Positions 1 through 21,154 of a stretch of DNA of 64,000 bases are shown piece after piece. The translations under genes and the position numbers were made by a program. The notes under the pieces were generated by a model, which was not told the origin of the DNA, made no database searches, and saw only the letters and a list, made by a program, of their open reading frames with translations. This DNA is from Cristatella mucedo. Lineage: Eukaryota; Bryozoa; Phylactolaemata; Cristatellidae. The number at the start of each line of letters is the position of its first letter. The first letter of the stretch is position 1. The DNA lies in NCBI GenBank assembly GCA_009760855.2, contig WPIO01000030.1, positions 1,977,001 through 2,041,000 of the forward strand, in the 5' to 3' direction.

Positions 1-730
1 GCCTGCATCCCTAAGCAATTGGCGATCTAGTAGCCTAGCGAACCGGTAGCCAGAAACCGTACCTTTCGACGGTGCACTCGCTGAAGCTGTGCCAAGCATG
101 GGTCTAGCCAGAATATTCTAAGGGTCTGAACCTGGACCTTGCCCAGGTGAGACAGTCACGGAAGAGGGTCTTCCCGCATGTCTTGCCGCACACCCATTCT
201 GAGGCTATGCAGCCATACTTAACGTGGGGTAATGGGGGTTGCCACAGGCTGCTCGGTGGTCCCCCATCTCCGGATGACGGTTAAATGCAGTAGCTCGTTA
301 GTCCCTTCTCTTCCGATGACGGTCAAGTGCAGATGGACTTGCCTTGTTGGACACCATGCTGTTTCTGCTTTCATGCTAGATACCGAAATTTGTGGTGAAA
401 TCACGGTATTTAGACATGCAGGTTACACATCGCAGGCAGCAGTGCTGCCACATGTCCGTGGACCTTTACTGCTGAAGTGTTGCTTGACGAGACAGAGACA
501 GAGAACCGAGAAAGAGACAGACAGACAGCAAGGCCAGCACCAGCAGCACCGCCTAGCCTGCCACAGTTAGGCTGGCATTGCATGACACCATCTGTTTGAT
601 CTTGCTTTTTCACATTCGCGGATCCTTTCAAGGCACCATTTTGCATCTCTGGACAGCCACGGCTGTTGGTTCGCTGTGCACCTCCTAAGCTAGTTGCTAG
701 CCTCTATCTAGCTCGTCTGTTTCTTTTCAG
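1..730. other. Unassigned region upstream of the first supported exon
   Basis: No exon can be defended here. The stretch 261-333 contains two imperfect copies of a unit built on GATGACGGT(T/C)AA(A/G)TGCAG, one near 275 and one near 315, so it is a small local duplication. The end (about 700-730) is a pyrimidine-rich acceptor (TTTCTTTTCAG) leading into the exon at 731. The start of the tyrosine-motif gene must lie here or left of the window. Confidence 0.4.
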
Positions 731-11651
<10,921 letters not shown>

Positions 11652-13204
11652 GGGTCCCCCGAGGTCCGTGCACGTGGTCTTGATTCGTCGGCCGGGTCAT
11701 AAGTCGCTTGCGCCAGAAGCTGCCGCCAGGGTTTTCATGTATGCAGTATGACGCTTGGCAGCAGCCTTGTTGTTTAATGATATTTTCCAGTGCTCGAATG
11801 GTTATCGGCTCGTGCCTATCTACTTAAACGTGTTTCCACGAGTTTTTGCCATTCTGCTGCCAGGTGTTATCGTCCCTCGCTGCGTCTCGTTATTGTTTGT
11901 TTTTTAATTTCATCTGCAGGTGCTTCCCGAAGTCCCTACCTGTTCCATATCAGCATGCATACACGCTTACTCATGCTGCGTTGCCTATTAATGCTTTGCT
12001 GCATCAGCTTAGCTCACACAATAGCTATTTGCTGCAGTTTTTGTGAGATATTCTTTTTTATGCCACTTGTCAGTTTGACGGCCTGTTATTTAATAATCCC
12101 TTTGGAAAGGAACACCAATCATGCATATCATTTTGTACATTCTACTCGCTGCAACAAAACGTGATGGAAAAGTACATATCATACCAAGGACCTTATATTT
12201 GTACACTAATAGCTGCCACCGTGTTGATCCTTAGTTGTATAACCGAGGCCGACTATTGAGGTACCTTTTTATGTCGCCCGAACATGGCAGCTGTAGCGCC
12301 AGCCTATGTTGGATTGCCTTTTTTTAATCCTGGCGCTGTGCCGAGCAGAGAGCCGGGTTTGAAATAAACTACTTACGTGCCTGAGTCCTTTTTTGTAGCC
12401 GTGTACTCTGTGGTGGAAAGAAACCAGGTCATGAACCTGTCGTGGTTTCTTGGCAGTTTCGATGTCGCTGGTTGTGACCCTTCCATCGGTCACCACATTA
12501 GCCACATTACACGTACAGGTACACTGCCTGCCCAGTCGTGTACGTGACACCATTTTGACAACAGAAACCCACTGTTAGTAGACGTAGCGAGTCGCCTTAT
12601 TGTGCCGGCACTCCGTCCGGTCGTTTCCACCTTCAAGTGTTCAGCACTTGGCCGATATGAGGCTCAATGAGCAATATATACTCTATTTAGCCTTTAGCCT
12701 CCCACAGTGAAAGCCTGGCGGCCTCGTCCGAGCTTCAAGTGAGAGATGGCCAGGCTTAGAGAACGACTTAAGGTAGGCAAATCGTATTTCCGTTAGTATA
12801 GGCTAGAAAGCAGTTAGAATGGCGCGGCATCGACAAGGGCGTTCAGGATCGGCCTTCATAGATATTGCCTATTGCTTTTTTCTAGGGGCCTTTTCCTTAA
12901 ATTTGCTTAGTGACGCTTTCTAGACAGGCCTGGAGAGGTATGAATGCACTCTTTGGGCTCTGCAAATGCAGGTGCACTTTTTCTGTTAGAGACAAAATCA
13001 AAAGAGCCAATCGGACAGCTGTAAATAAAAATAGGGATATTTACCTAGTTTCATTTTTCTAGAAGGTAGAAGGTCGAGGTATAGCCACCTTGCCGAATTG
13101 CTGGCGCTTCTTTGGACAAGAAAATGAATTTCTCCTTTTAGGATGGTTAGTGACAAACACTGTTCACGATAAGACGCAGACTGTGAAACTCTCGAGATCT
13201 TTGT

Positions 13205-13205
<1 letters not shown>
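11652..13205. other. 3' flank of the tyrosine-motif gene, no other gene seen
   Basis: Frames are short, GC content drops compared with the region to the left, and no family similarity is visible. The first part is probably 3'UTR. Confidence 0.5.
12363..12368 (+). promoter_or_regulatory. Candidate poly(A) signal AATAAA
   Basis: The first clear AATAAA after the stop at 11651 lies about 0.7 kb downstream, a plausible 3'UTR length for the tyrosine-motif gene. No transcript evidence is available. Confidence 0.35.

Positions 13206-13262
<57 letters not shown>
13206..13262 (+). repeat. (CT)n microsatellite
   Basis: A 57-bp pure CT array. Confidence 0.98.
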
Positions 13263-13264
<2 letters not shown>

Positions 13265-13734
13265 GCTTCTGACTACTCAGGCACTTGTCATTTTCCAACC
13301 GTCCTTTGCTTCTTGGCGTCTCACTTCTTCGGATATCTTCTTATTCAGCTTCCACCGCTCACTTTTTTCCCATTTGCCTGAGATGCGCTTAACTACTGAC
13401 TTAAAAATGAAATCCGTTTTGACTCTGAGCGCGCTATAAAACTATTCACTTGCGTAACTATTGCTGAGTACATTTAGCTAGTTTCGCACACTCAACATCT
13501 GTACGTACGTACAACGGCGCTCAACTTGTGCATCCTATAGTAAGAAAATTAACCCTTTATACCAGGAAAGTATCTACTCCCGCTAAATGCAGCATACACT
13601 TGGACGTAATATTCCTGTTGACGCTAGCACTATTCTTTAAGGACGCACTGAAAGACACGGTTTCGTCAAGACGCGGCCTGGCTCGAATTGCTTTGGAATT
13701 CGGGTTTACATAATAATAATAGTGTTGCACTTAC

Positions 13735-13856
13735 AAATTATAATATACTTAAAATATAATATATATTATATTATATATAATATATATTATATTTATAATA
13801 TATATAATATATATTATGTTATATTTATATTTATTATACTTATACTTATACTTATA
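13735..13856. repeat. AT-rich palindromic tract
   Basis: About 120 bp of TATAATATATATTATA-type sequence that can fold on itself. It abuts the L2-derived tail of the left inverted repeat, where an (ATT)n tail would be expected. Confidence 0.85.
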
Positions 13857-13860
13857 AAGG

Positions 13861-14214
13861 GCCCTCAGAGAACCCAATCTCTTTCTAGGTGCTTCACATT
13901 TGCTGCAAAGGGAAACGCGATTGAATGGTGAGTAATATCATGCTTGATATTTTTACAGTAAAGTAGACGGTCCGCCGGTGTTGACCTCAGCAACCTTCAC
14001 ATGCAGCCCAACGAGCTGCAAGGTTTTGTCCCTCGCGTTTAGGTCCCTTAATTCTCTTGCACACCGACCTACCTATAAGAGCTACTTCCCAATCAGGCTA
14101 GGCTTCGTACCACCTGCTCTTCTTACTCAAGTCGCTTAGGTGAGCCTCTACCGAATCAACCGAAATCCCTTTGTAGATCGTGCCGTAAATTCATTTGCTC
14201 TCAAAGCCTGGAGT
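13861..14214. repeat. Composite L2-derived repeat, left arm of a long inverted pair
   Basis: This 354-bp block recurs, reverse-complemented and nearly identical, at 19885-20240. It joins two L2-related parts in opposite orientations. Bases 13861-13945 match the L2 3' tail as seen for - strand elements. From about 13957 the sequence reads as L2 ORF C-terminal coding on the + strand (for example VDRAVNSFALKAW, equivalent to GDRAFSSYAPKAW of the longest copy). Confidence 0.85.
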
Positions 14215-14330
14215 TTAATGCCGACTGACGTCACGACAGCACCTGACTTAGCGACACTTAGAAAGAAGCTAAAAATGCACCTGTTCAGTCACAGCGTTGT
14301 CCCGCCTACGCGCGCTCCCGCTGTATAAAA
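14190..14330 (+). mobile_element. L2-like LINE fragment, ORF C-terminus
   Basis: The frame encodes ALKAWSLMPTDVTTAPDLAT and KKLKMHLFSHS, which aligns with the AWNSLPTCIRTSPDLTTF and KTYLFRTAF end of the longest L2-like ORF in the window. It continues out of the left inverted repeat and then meets a second L2 tail. Confidence 0.75.
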
Positions 14331-14335
14331 TAACG

Positions 14336-14400
14336 ATAACAATACACTTGATAAAGCGCCCTCAGAGAACTCAAATCTCTTTCCACGCACTTTACATGTG
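14336..14400 (-). mobile_element. L2-like LINE 3' tail fragment
   Basis: ACTTGATAAAGCGCCCTCAGAGAACT and the following CTCTTT and GCACTTTACA match the family stem-loop, in the orientation of - strand copies. Confidence 0.8.
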
Positions 14401-15230
14401 TCGATATGCATGCTTTGTATGATATAGCTAACCAAGTTTTGCGTGTTGACACTGCATATTACCACTAACCATGTGTTCGTGCTTCCTTTACGGCATATAT
14501 AAAGTGACTAGAAATAGATTAAATTCTCAGAGCGAAACACAGTTGTATTACTGTTTACGTACCTGCATGCACCGAAAACTGGCTCGGATAGCAGAACAGC
14601 TCCAACTTCCAAGGCTCTATTCAGTAGGATTATATTTCGTTATTTATTCGCGGGGGCATTGCCGGTTTTTTTAAATAAATTTTAAAATGTTAAAATATTT
14701 GAAATGTACGTTGCCTTCTTTCGCGACAGTCTCTTCCAACTCCTCGCCTTATCTACTGAACGAGAATGTTCCCCGGCTCGTCAGCGAGCTTGAATTGATC
14801 CTCAGCGCCGTCATTTTCTACCTCATCGTCCTTTCCTTCCTCCTCTTTGCTGCCCCAGTTTCTCCTGGGTGTTTTCGTAATCAATATAACCGATGGCAGC
14901 CAAAAGATTGGCATACGCGTACCTGCGCTTTTTGGAAAGAAGTCGCTTAAGCTGAGCAGATTTAAACTCGATGGCGACTTAATTTTCACATTTTCCTTGT
15001 CCAAGAAGCACTCAGTTCTTTGATCGCACTCAATTTTTTTCATTTTTAAATTAAAAAAAAATATTATTTTAAAATGCCCTGGAAATCTAGACGTATTTCA
15101 AGACATTTCGAAACGTCTATTTCTGAAATAAATTACAAAACTTTTCACCACTAAGTAGGATGTATTCCAACTGCTGGAGATTAACATGCTGGCAGCGGTT
15201 AAGAACGATGCCTATCCATCACCTGATACG
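14400..15230. other. AT-rich region without a recognised gene
   Basis: A minus-strand open frame at 14753-15043 is rich in Lys, Glu and Ser but matches nothing I recognise and has no clear splice sites. Confidence 0.4.
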
Positions 15231-15583
15231 TTATGTAGTGTATCTTCGTCTGTAAGTCCACAAAGCCACGAAGACTAAGTGGTTGTTTGTTGCAGGAGAG
15301 TTGATATGCCCGATTTTGCCTCCGACAACAGCGACATTGGCCAGGCAAAATGTCGTTTTTATATGCGGAGCAAATGGATGCACCTGAGGACTGCCGTGCC
15401 TAATTCTCAAAGCATATAAACTGTGCAGTCAGAAATGCAAAGCTAGGACTTCAGCTCAGCGTGAATGTGCAACTGCAAACGTGTCGGAGGAGTTATCTTC
15501 TATAAAGACTTTTTTTAATTAGGGAGAGCAACTAATGGCAATAGCATTCTGATCGACGTGAATTGAGATTACGCATGAATAAT

Positions 15584-15770
15584 AATAATAATAATGCATT
15601 TGATTAAGCGCCCTGAGAGAACTTAATCTCTTTCTAGGCGCTTTACCTTTGCTGCAAAGGGAAATGCAATTGAATGGTAAGTAAAATCATGCTTGAAAAA
15701 CAAACAAAATGAATAATATGGTTGGGGGTGACATGCACAGGGTCAGCATGCAATATTGTCAACCGCACAG
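15584..15770 (-). mobile_element. L2-like LINE 3' end fragment
   Basis: It starts with (AAT)n, then the stem-loop AAGCGCCCTGAGAGAAC ... CTAGGCGCTTTAC, then the family 3'UTR through GGGTGACATGCACAGGGTC. As a - strand insertion it is 5'-truncated to under 200 bp. Confidence 0.9.
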
Positions 15771-17560
15771 ACATACACAAACTCATACTGCTGCTGTAGG
15801 CCGCTACTCTTGCTCATTTGCTGTTTCTCTGTTGATGCTGGAATTTCTGTGCTGCTATTAGTGCTAGTGCTAGTGCTGCTGCCCCGGCTAATGCTAACCA
15901 TCCAATAACGCCACCCCCCACAATAGCGTATGGCCACACCGCTCCACAGAACCAGGCACTATAGGGGGACCGCTTACAGAAATGCAGGTACATTGTAGAT
16001 ACATGCAGACTTGTACATACACTCCTTTTTAGAGAGTGCCTTTAAAAGCGTCATTTTGCCAATATTATTACTATAGGCAGTATGATCTGTGACTTGCTTG
16101 GTTTTAAAAGGAGCACGCTGCCACACTCAGTCATACTCAGGCGATCCTAAAAAAAAGCATTGACGCTTGCCCGTTTCATGGACAAAGCCTGCATTTGCCA
16201 TAAGGTATCTCCCAGACTGATCTCTAAAGCAGATTGGAGTATTAGGACAGCTGAACCGGATGCAACGGACCGGTATGACCTACACGTCCTTTGTATAAGC
16301 ACAGTACACGTATTTGCCATGGATGCAACTGTTCTGCTGCCAACTATGGCACTTTCATTCCGCCGTAACTCGCCGCAATTTATTCTTCCCTTTAAACTTC
16401 GATTGTCTTACTCATATAGCTACACTTCCCTCCTCACTTTTCCTACTACGTGGTTGCAAAAGTACGCTTTAGGTACTCAACAAAAAACTCAAATGCCGTA
16501 ACCAGTTCGTCTTCCTAACGTCATAGCGACCTCTAAGAGGCAGATCCGTTTTTGATACCCACCAGGTTCTACATTTCTACATTTTCTACATTTGGAGCTT
16601 ATCACAGTATTTCGGTATTACTTTATTGCGGCACTCTCATGGCATTACGTTATGAATGGCAGTCAAGCCTGTCCGGAGGAATCGAAAGATGGGTTGACAA
16701 GCACAAACAAAAGTATGGCCAGGATTTAAGTAAGAAGTTTAGGTCAGACCGGTCCAACTTAAAGGACGCGGGACAAGAGCAACAATTTTCTTGGAAATAA
16801 TAACAACATCAACCTAGAAAATTTCGAATGTGATTCCGTGCGTGACTGGGTGAGCTAGAACGCCCGGCAGCCCGCATACACGAGTCGCCGACGTTACGCT
16901 TGCTAACGTTGTGCCCTTTTTTCTATTTAAAGTACAAATACGAAGGTGCAGCTACGATAAATGCCAGTTAAAAAGGAAAACACGAGAGATAAATTATTAA
17001 ATTGAAATCAAGCAACAACCTGCACTCTCGAGGTTTAAATTGAACGTTGAATTGTGCATTCATTTACGAAACAGTTATACGCAGGCTTTAGATAAACGCG
17101 TCCTTTAACAACTTATTTAAACGCCGTGAAGATGATTTCTCAGTGGAATGGATAATAATAAAGGGCCAAACCGAGATAGTCTTAGCGATGGTCGGGCGAA
17201 CGGTGAGTCATTAGGGCTGGACTTTAGCGCAATTATACGCTTCTAGGCAGGGTCTTTAATTTTTAATTTTCAAATTGAATACCGTATCCCGCGATTTTTC
17301 TCGAGTGCACACTAATAGTAATTATATTGCGAATTAAATCATAAGTCTTTTGTGTAGCGCCCTAAGAGAACTTATCTCTATTCAGGTGCATCGCAGCTCG
17401 GAAAAGCAATGACCGATAGTTGATGACAAGCAAGTTATCCTGCTGCCTAATGCTGCTCATATGCAGCTAGGTAGTTCCTGGGCCTCAGTGAGACCAAAGG
17501 AACTGTAGATCTATATTTAAGCATTAGTCGCCCCACACTGAAAGCCCAGCGGACTGCCAA
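15771..17560. other. No supported gene
   Basis: Short frames only. A degenerate SINE tail lies near 17345-17400 (TAGCGCCCTAAGAGAACTTATCTC). Confidence 0.4.
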
Positions 17561-17569
17561 CCGCTCACG

Positions 17570-17790
17570 AGTCTGCGTATAATGCAATTTAACTCATCTC
17601 CGTCTGTAATTCCACTAGGACCATGCGTGTGTTACGCAGGTGAGTTTTGTATAGCGAACTCAAAGCCTACGCGGCTTTCGATACGTATTCGGTAGCTAGC
17701 AGACTTCATCTCACGCAACTAGGAGAACGTGTGAAGCATAGCTGAGTCAGGAGACCAGTCGAGGTAGTGAGTTGCATGGAGGTAGCAGCT
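17570..17790 (-). mobile_element. Second LINE family, 3' end fragment
   Basis: Reverse-complemented, this matches the 3' ends at 38830-39060 and 56060-56300. The shared sequence includes GCAGACTTCATCTCAC and CATAGCTGAGTCAGGAG read on the + strand. It is diverged. Confidence 0.6.
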
Positions 17791-17895
17791 CTGGACGGCT
17801 GGAAAGGATGTGCCATAGTCGGCAGCAGGAGAGTAGATGTCGCTGCGTGAGAAAATAAATATCGACCTTCAAAGCAATGCTGCATCGGATAATCT

Positions 17896-17960
17896 TTGCT
17901 AGTTCTGCTTGATTTCTCGGTAGAATTTGACAGTATTTATAAAGTCCTTATTAAATGCCC
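17896..17960 (+). mobile_element. L2-like reverse transcriptase fragment
   Basis: LVLLDFSVEFDSIYKVLIK matches the RT block LVLLDLSAAFDTIDHKVLLE of the longest copy. The similarity is lost after about 20 codons. Confidence 0.7.
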
Positions 17961-18524
17961 ATTATCTTGGCTGCGGGCGGGAGCTGGGTTAAATCCCATC
18001 TCAGTGGAGGAATTCAGAGCTCAGGCAGTAGAGGTCGAGGCTCTGAGTCAGGCCAGAGTTTCACGCGAGACTTCACAGGCCAAGCAGTTGAGAGGCGCTT
18101 TGGGTGCTGTGTACGAGTGCTGTTATCCACCGCGGCGGCTAAGGTTAAACTTCTAGTCGTTAAGGTTAAACGTCTAGTGTGAATTAGACTCCTCGATTCT
18201 ATGAATATGGACTTGTTAGGTTAAAGTATGTGTATTCTTCGTTCCTGTCATGTTCCGCTACTGTCAGCATACCTGCGTGCATTGGTGCTGCACCTAAAAG
18301 TCACTAGCCGTGATTTGACTGCTCAGAGAGTCACCGGTATTAGTCGCATGTAGGCTGGGACTTGCACCTTTACGAGCGCTGTGGTTGTGGTCCTAGTGCT
18401 GACCGTACATTGGCCCCCGTTTGTAGCAGCATCACAGCTAAGCTTATTGATTCATTCATGACATCGATGTGGACTTCTGTCACTCACTACTCGCAGGTCT
18501 TCCTGCCGGTGCTATAAGACTGCC

Positions 18525-19096
18525 AGTCGGTGCAAAACTCTGCAGTTGGGCGTGTCTATCGTGAACGTCGTTACTGCTGCATTGCACCGCTTCTCACCGA
18601 CCTGCGCTGGCGTCTAATCAAGCAGCGAATCGACTTTAAGGTTTTCCACCTACTTTTAGGTCCCTAAATAGTAGCTGATTTAGCAGCCTCTTTCTTATAG
18701 TGACAGAAGAGCCTCTAAGGCTATCTCCACCACTTGAAGCGGCAATAAGGATTGCTCACTGCAGGATTCGAACCCACGACTTCGTGACCGAGGTCGTGAT
18801 ATGCAACCGCTTTACCTAGTGTGCCGTCACAGCTCACCCTTCATTTTATTGCTGCGGTATACCTAGCAGAAATGCTTCTGATCAGGCTAGGCATCTCTTC
18901 ACCTTCTTGTGACTTCAGTCGTTCAACTGTGCCTCGAACCAATCTCAAATCCTCCGGAGACTGCGCCTTCAGTTCATGTGCTCCAAATGCCGATAACTCA
19001 CTCCTGACTTACGCCACGACATCTGCTGATTTGACCACATTTAGAAAGATGCTAAGAACGCACATGTTCCTTACAGCATTTGCTGGATTCGTCTAA
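18525..19096 (+). mobile_element. L2-like LINE fragment split by a SINE
   Basis: The left part (to about 18663) encodes SVQNSAVGRVYRERRYC and LIKQRIDFKVF. The right part (from about 18837) resumes at the matching point with FIAAVYLAEMLL and RTNLKSSGDCAFSS and runs to the family C-terminus (TTFRKMLRTHMFLTAFAGFV, stop). A SINE occupies the gap. Confidence 0.85.
18664..18836 (-). mobile_element. tRNA-derived SINE (family 1) inserted in an L2 fragment
   Basis: On the minus strand it begins GTGAGCTGTGACGGCACACTAG, has a B-box-like GGGTTCGAATCC, and ends with the non-tRNA body GGCTCTTCTGTCACTATAAG. A closely related copy lies at 47073-47236. The flanking host sequence is continuous L2 coding. Confidence 0.85.
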
Positions 19097-19884
19097 GTTG
19101 TCCTTTGCATATGCCTATATGTGCTGGTAGTGAGCATGACATGACTAACCAATTAAGTCTTTTTTTCAAGATGCACACAGAGTCTAGAAAAAGATTTAGT
19201 TCTCTTATGGGGGTATGCATATGTCTCGTTAGTATTATTGTAATTAAGCTTTCTAAAAGTTACATGAATTATACTACTAGCTTAAAAGAGTAGATAATGG
19301 GATAATATAATTTAGATTAACGAGTTATTTGAGTGGCTGGAGAACTTTCTGAGCGGTACTGACGTAATGTCCTTGACATTGTACCGCACCTCAAGCTCTA
19401 GGTTTAGCCCTCCCGCCTACCAAAATCCTGGCTTAGCCCTAGTTACTGGCCCTAATACAGTGATCTTACTAATTCCATGGCTTTCCATGTTCCATGGCTT
19501 CAATACGTGCACTTGATAGGCTGTTTGCAATGCTGCTCGACGTGCCGGCCGCACACTTTATTTAGCAGTGCTCTCGGTTAAGTGAGGCGCATTAAGCTCA
19601 ACATGGCGGCGTCCTTGGGAGGTTTGCTTCTGCGTCGTCTTACCTCCCTTCGAGTTCGACGAGTTAACCGGTATTGCACTAAACCGTGACAATGCAATTT
19701 TGAGTGCACAACCATAACCTCTTCTAGCTTGCATGTTTCCTCAGCTGTTTTGTCGACAGGCATGGTTTCAGTCAACTGTGTTTACTTTTTCTTTGCTTTT
19801 CGGAATCTAACTGTTTACCGTCGTACAAATCTCAAATAGTATGGGGAGACCTTACGTTTAGTTCGTATACTACCAAAGCCTGGA

Positions 19885-20240
19885 ACTCCAGGCTTTGAGA
19901 GCAAATGAATTTACGGCACGATCTACAAAGGAATTTTGGCTGATTCGGTAGAGGCTCACCTAAGCGACTTGAGTAAGAAGAGCAGCTGGTTCGATGCCTA
20001 TCCCGATTGGGAAGTAGCTCTTATAGGTAGGTCGGTGTGCAAGAGAATTAAGGGACCTAAACGCGAGGGACAAAACCTTGCAGCTCGTTGGGCTGCATGT
20101 GAAGGTTGCTGAGGTCAACACCGGCGGACCGTCTACTTTACTGTAAAAATATCAAGCATGATATTACTCACCATTCAATCGCGTTTCCCTTTGCAGCATA
20201 TGTAAAGCACCTAGAAAGAGATTGAGTTTACTGAGGGCGC
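19885..20240. repeat. Composite L2-derived repeat, right arm of the long inverted pair
   Basis: This is the reverse complement of 13861-14214, with only scattered substitutions by eye and identical internal L2 junctions. Similarity to the left arm ends at the same CCTGGAGTT point. Confidence 0.85.
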
Positions 20241-20394
20241 TATATCAAATGCATTATTATTACCATTTGCTTGCTCTGAATTGTGTACCGACTTCTAAGC
20301 AACCCGCCAACCCTGAAATTGGCCGCAATTACGTCGGGAGTGTGCATTAACTTCGATTCCCGCTGCTTTTTGCATGGGCAGCGAACACGAATGA

Positions 20395-20535
20395 TGTTAG
20401 GTTTGGTCCAGCGGTTAAGGTGCTCGCCCCGACCAAGATCTAGCTGAGGTCGTGGGCTCGAGCCCCGAGGCATATGTGAAGTGCCTGAATAGAGATCAAG
20501 TTCTCTTGGGACGCTATACAAATGAATTATATTTA
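20395..20535 (+). mobile_element. tRNA-derived SINE (family 2) with an L2-like tail
   Basis: The tRNA-like head has an A-box-like TGGTCCAGCGGTTAAGG and a B-box-like GGGCTCGAGCCCC. The 3' part (GAAGTGCCTGAATAGAGATC, AAGTTCTCTTGGGACGCTAT) resembles the L2-like LINE stem-loop tail and ends AT-rich. Confidence 0.85.
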
Positions 20536-20832
20536 TTTATAGGGCATGTGAGCTCCAAACGCAACTATGTTTGTGGATCTTTTTGGTCTGCACAGGCACT
20601 CCGCAAGAGATGGGAGGGTACCACTAGAATTCGTTTTAAGTAACGAAGTGCCTTGGTCATATCTTGCTAAGAGGATAAAGGTTTAAACCTATTAGTCCAT
20701 AGTGTATTTGAAAACGCCGATTTCAATCGTCATGGTGTATAAGGGTAGCGCAGAGTAATTTTGTGGCATTATGTCGGATCGGAATTTGTCTCCAGGCCTT
20801 TTGCGAATGTTTTCGCTGCCACTCTGAATTAG

Positions 20833-21154
20833 TCTGGCAAATAAGGCTGAATTCTTTGGAATCATTCTCACCAGTCGCTACCGCCGGAGCTCACGGCGAC
20901 TGCTCAATGCAGGCAGTCGATATGGTAAATTTCGTTGTAGATTTCCCACAGTGGTTCGAAAGCAACCGTATGCCATCGCCGATATAGATACCGACCATGC
21001 TTACGAGAAAACGCGGCTAACAGTTATGAACATAGATGAAGATGACTCAACCTTATTCATTGATACGTACAGTCAGATCGGCTTCAAGTTGAACAACGGC
21101 TTCCGTGTTATAGGCCCGTGTGCGATATTTCCCAAGTCAGTCCTCCATTGGAAT
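20833..21154 (+). CDS. NDUFAF3: NDUFAF3 exon with presequence-like N-terminus
   Basis: Coding from 20951 to the donor GGAAT|GTTAGT is certain. The part upstream is open back to a TGA just before the possible acceptor GAATTAG at 20832. Confidence 0.8.
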
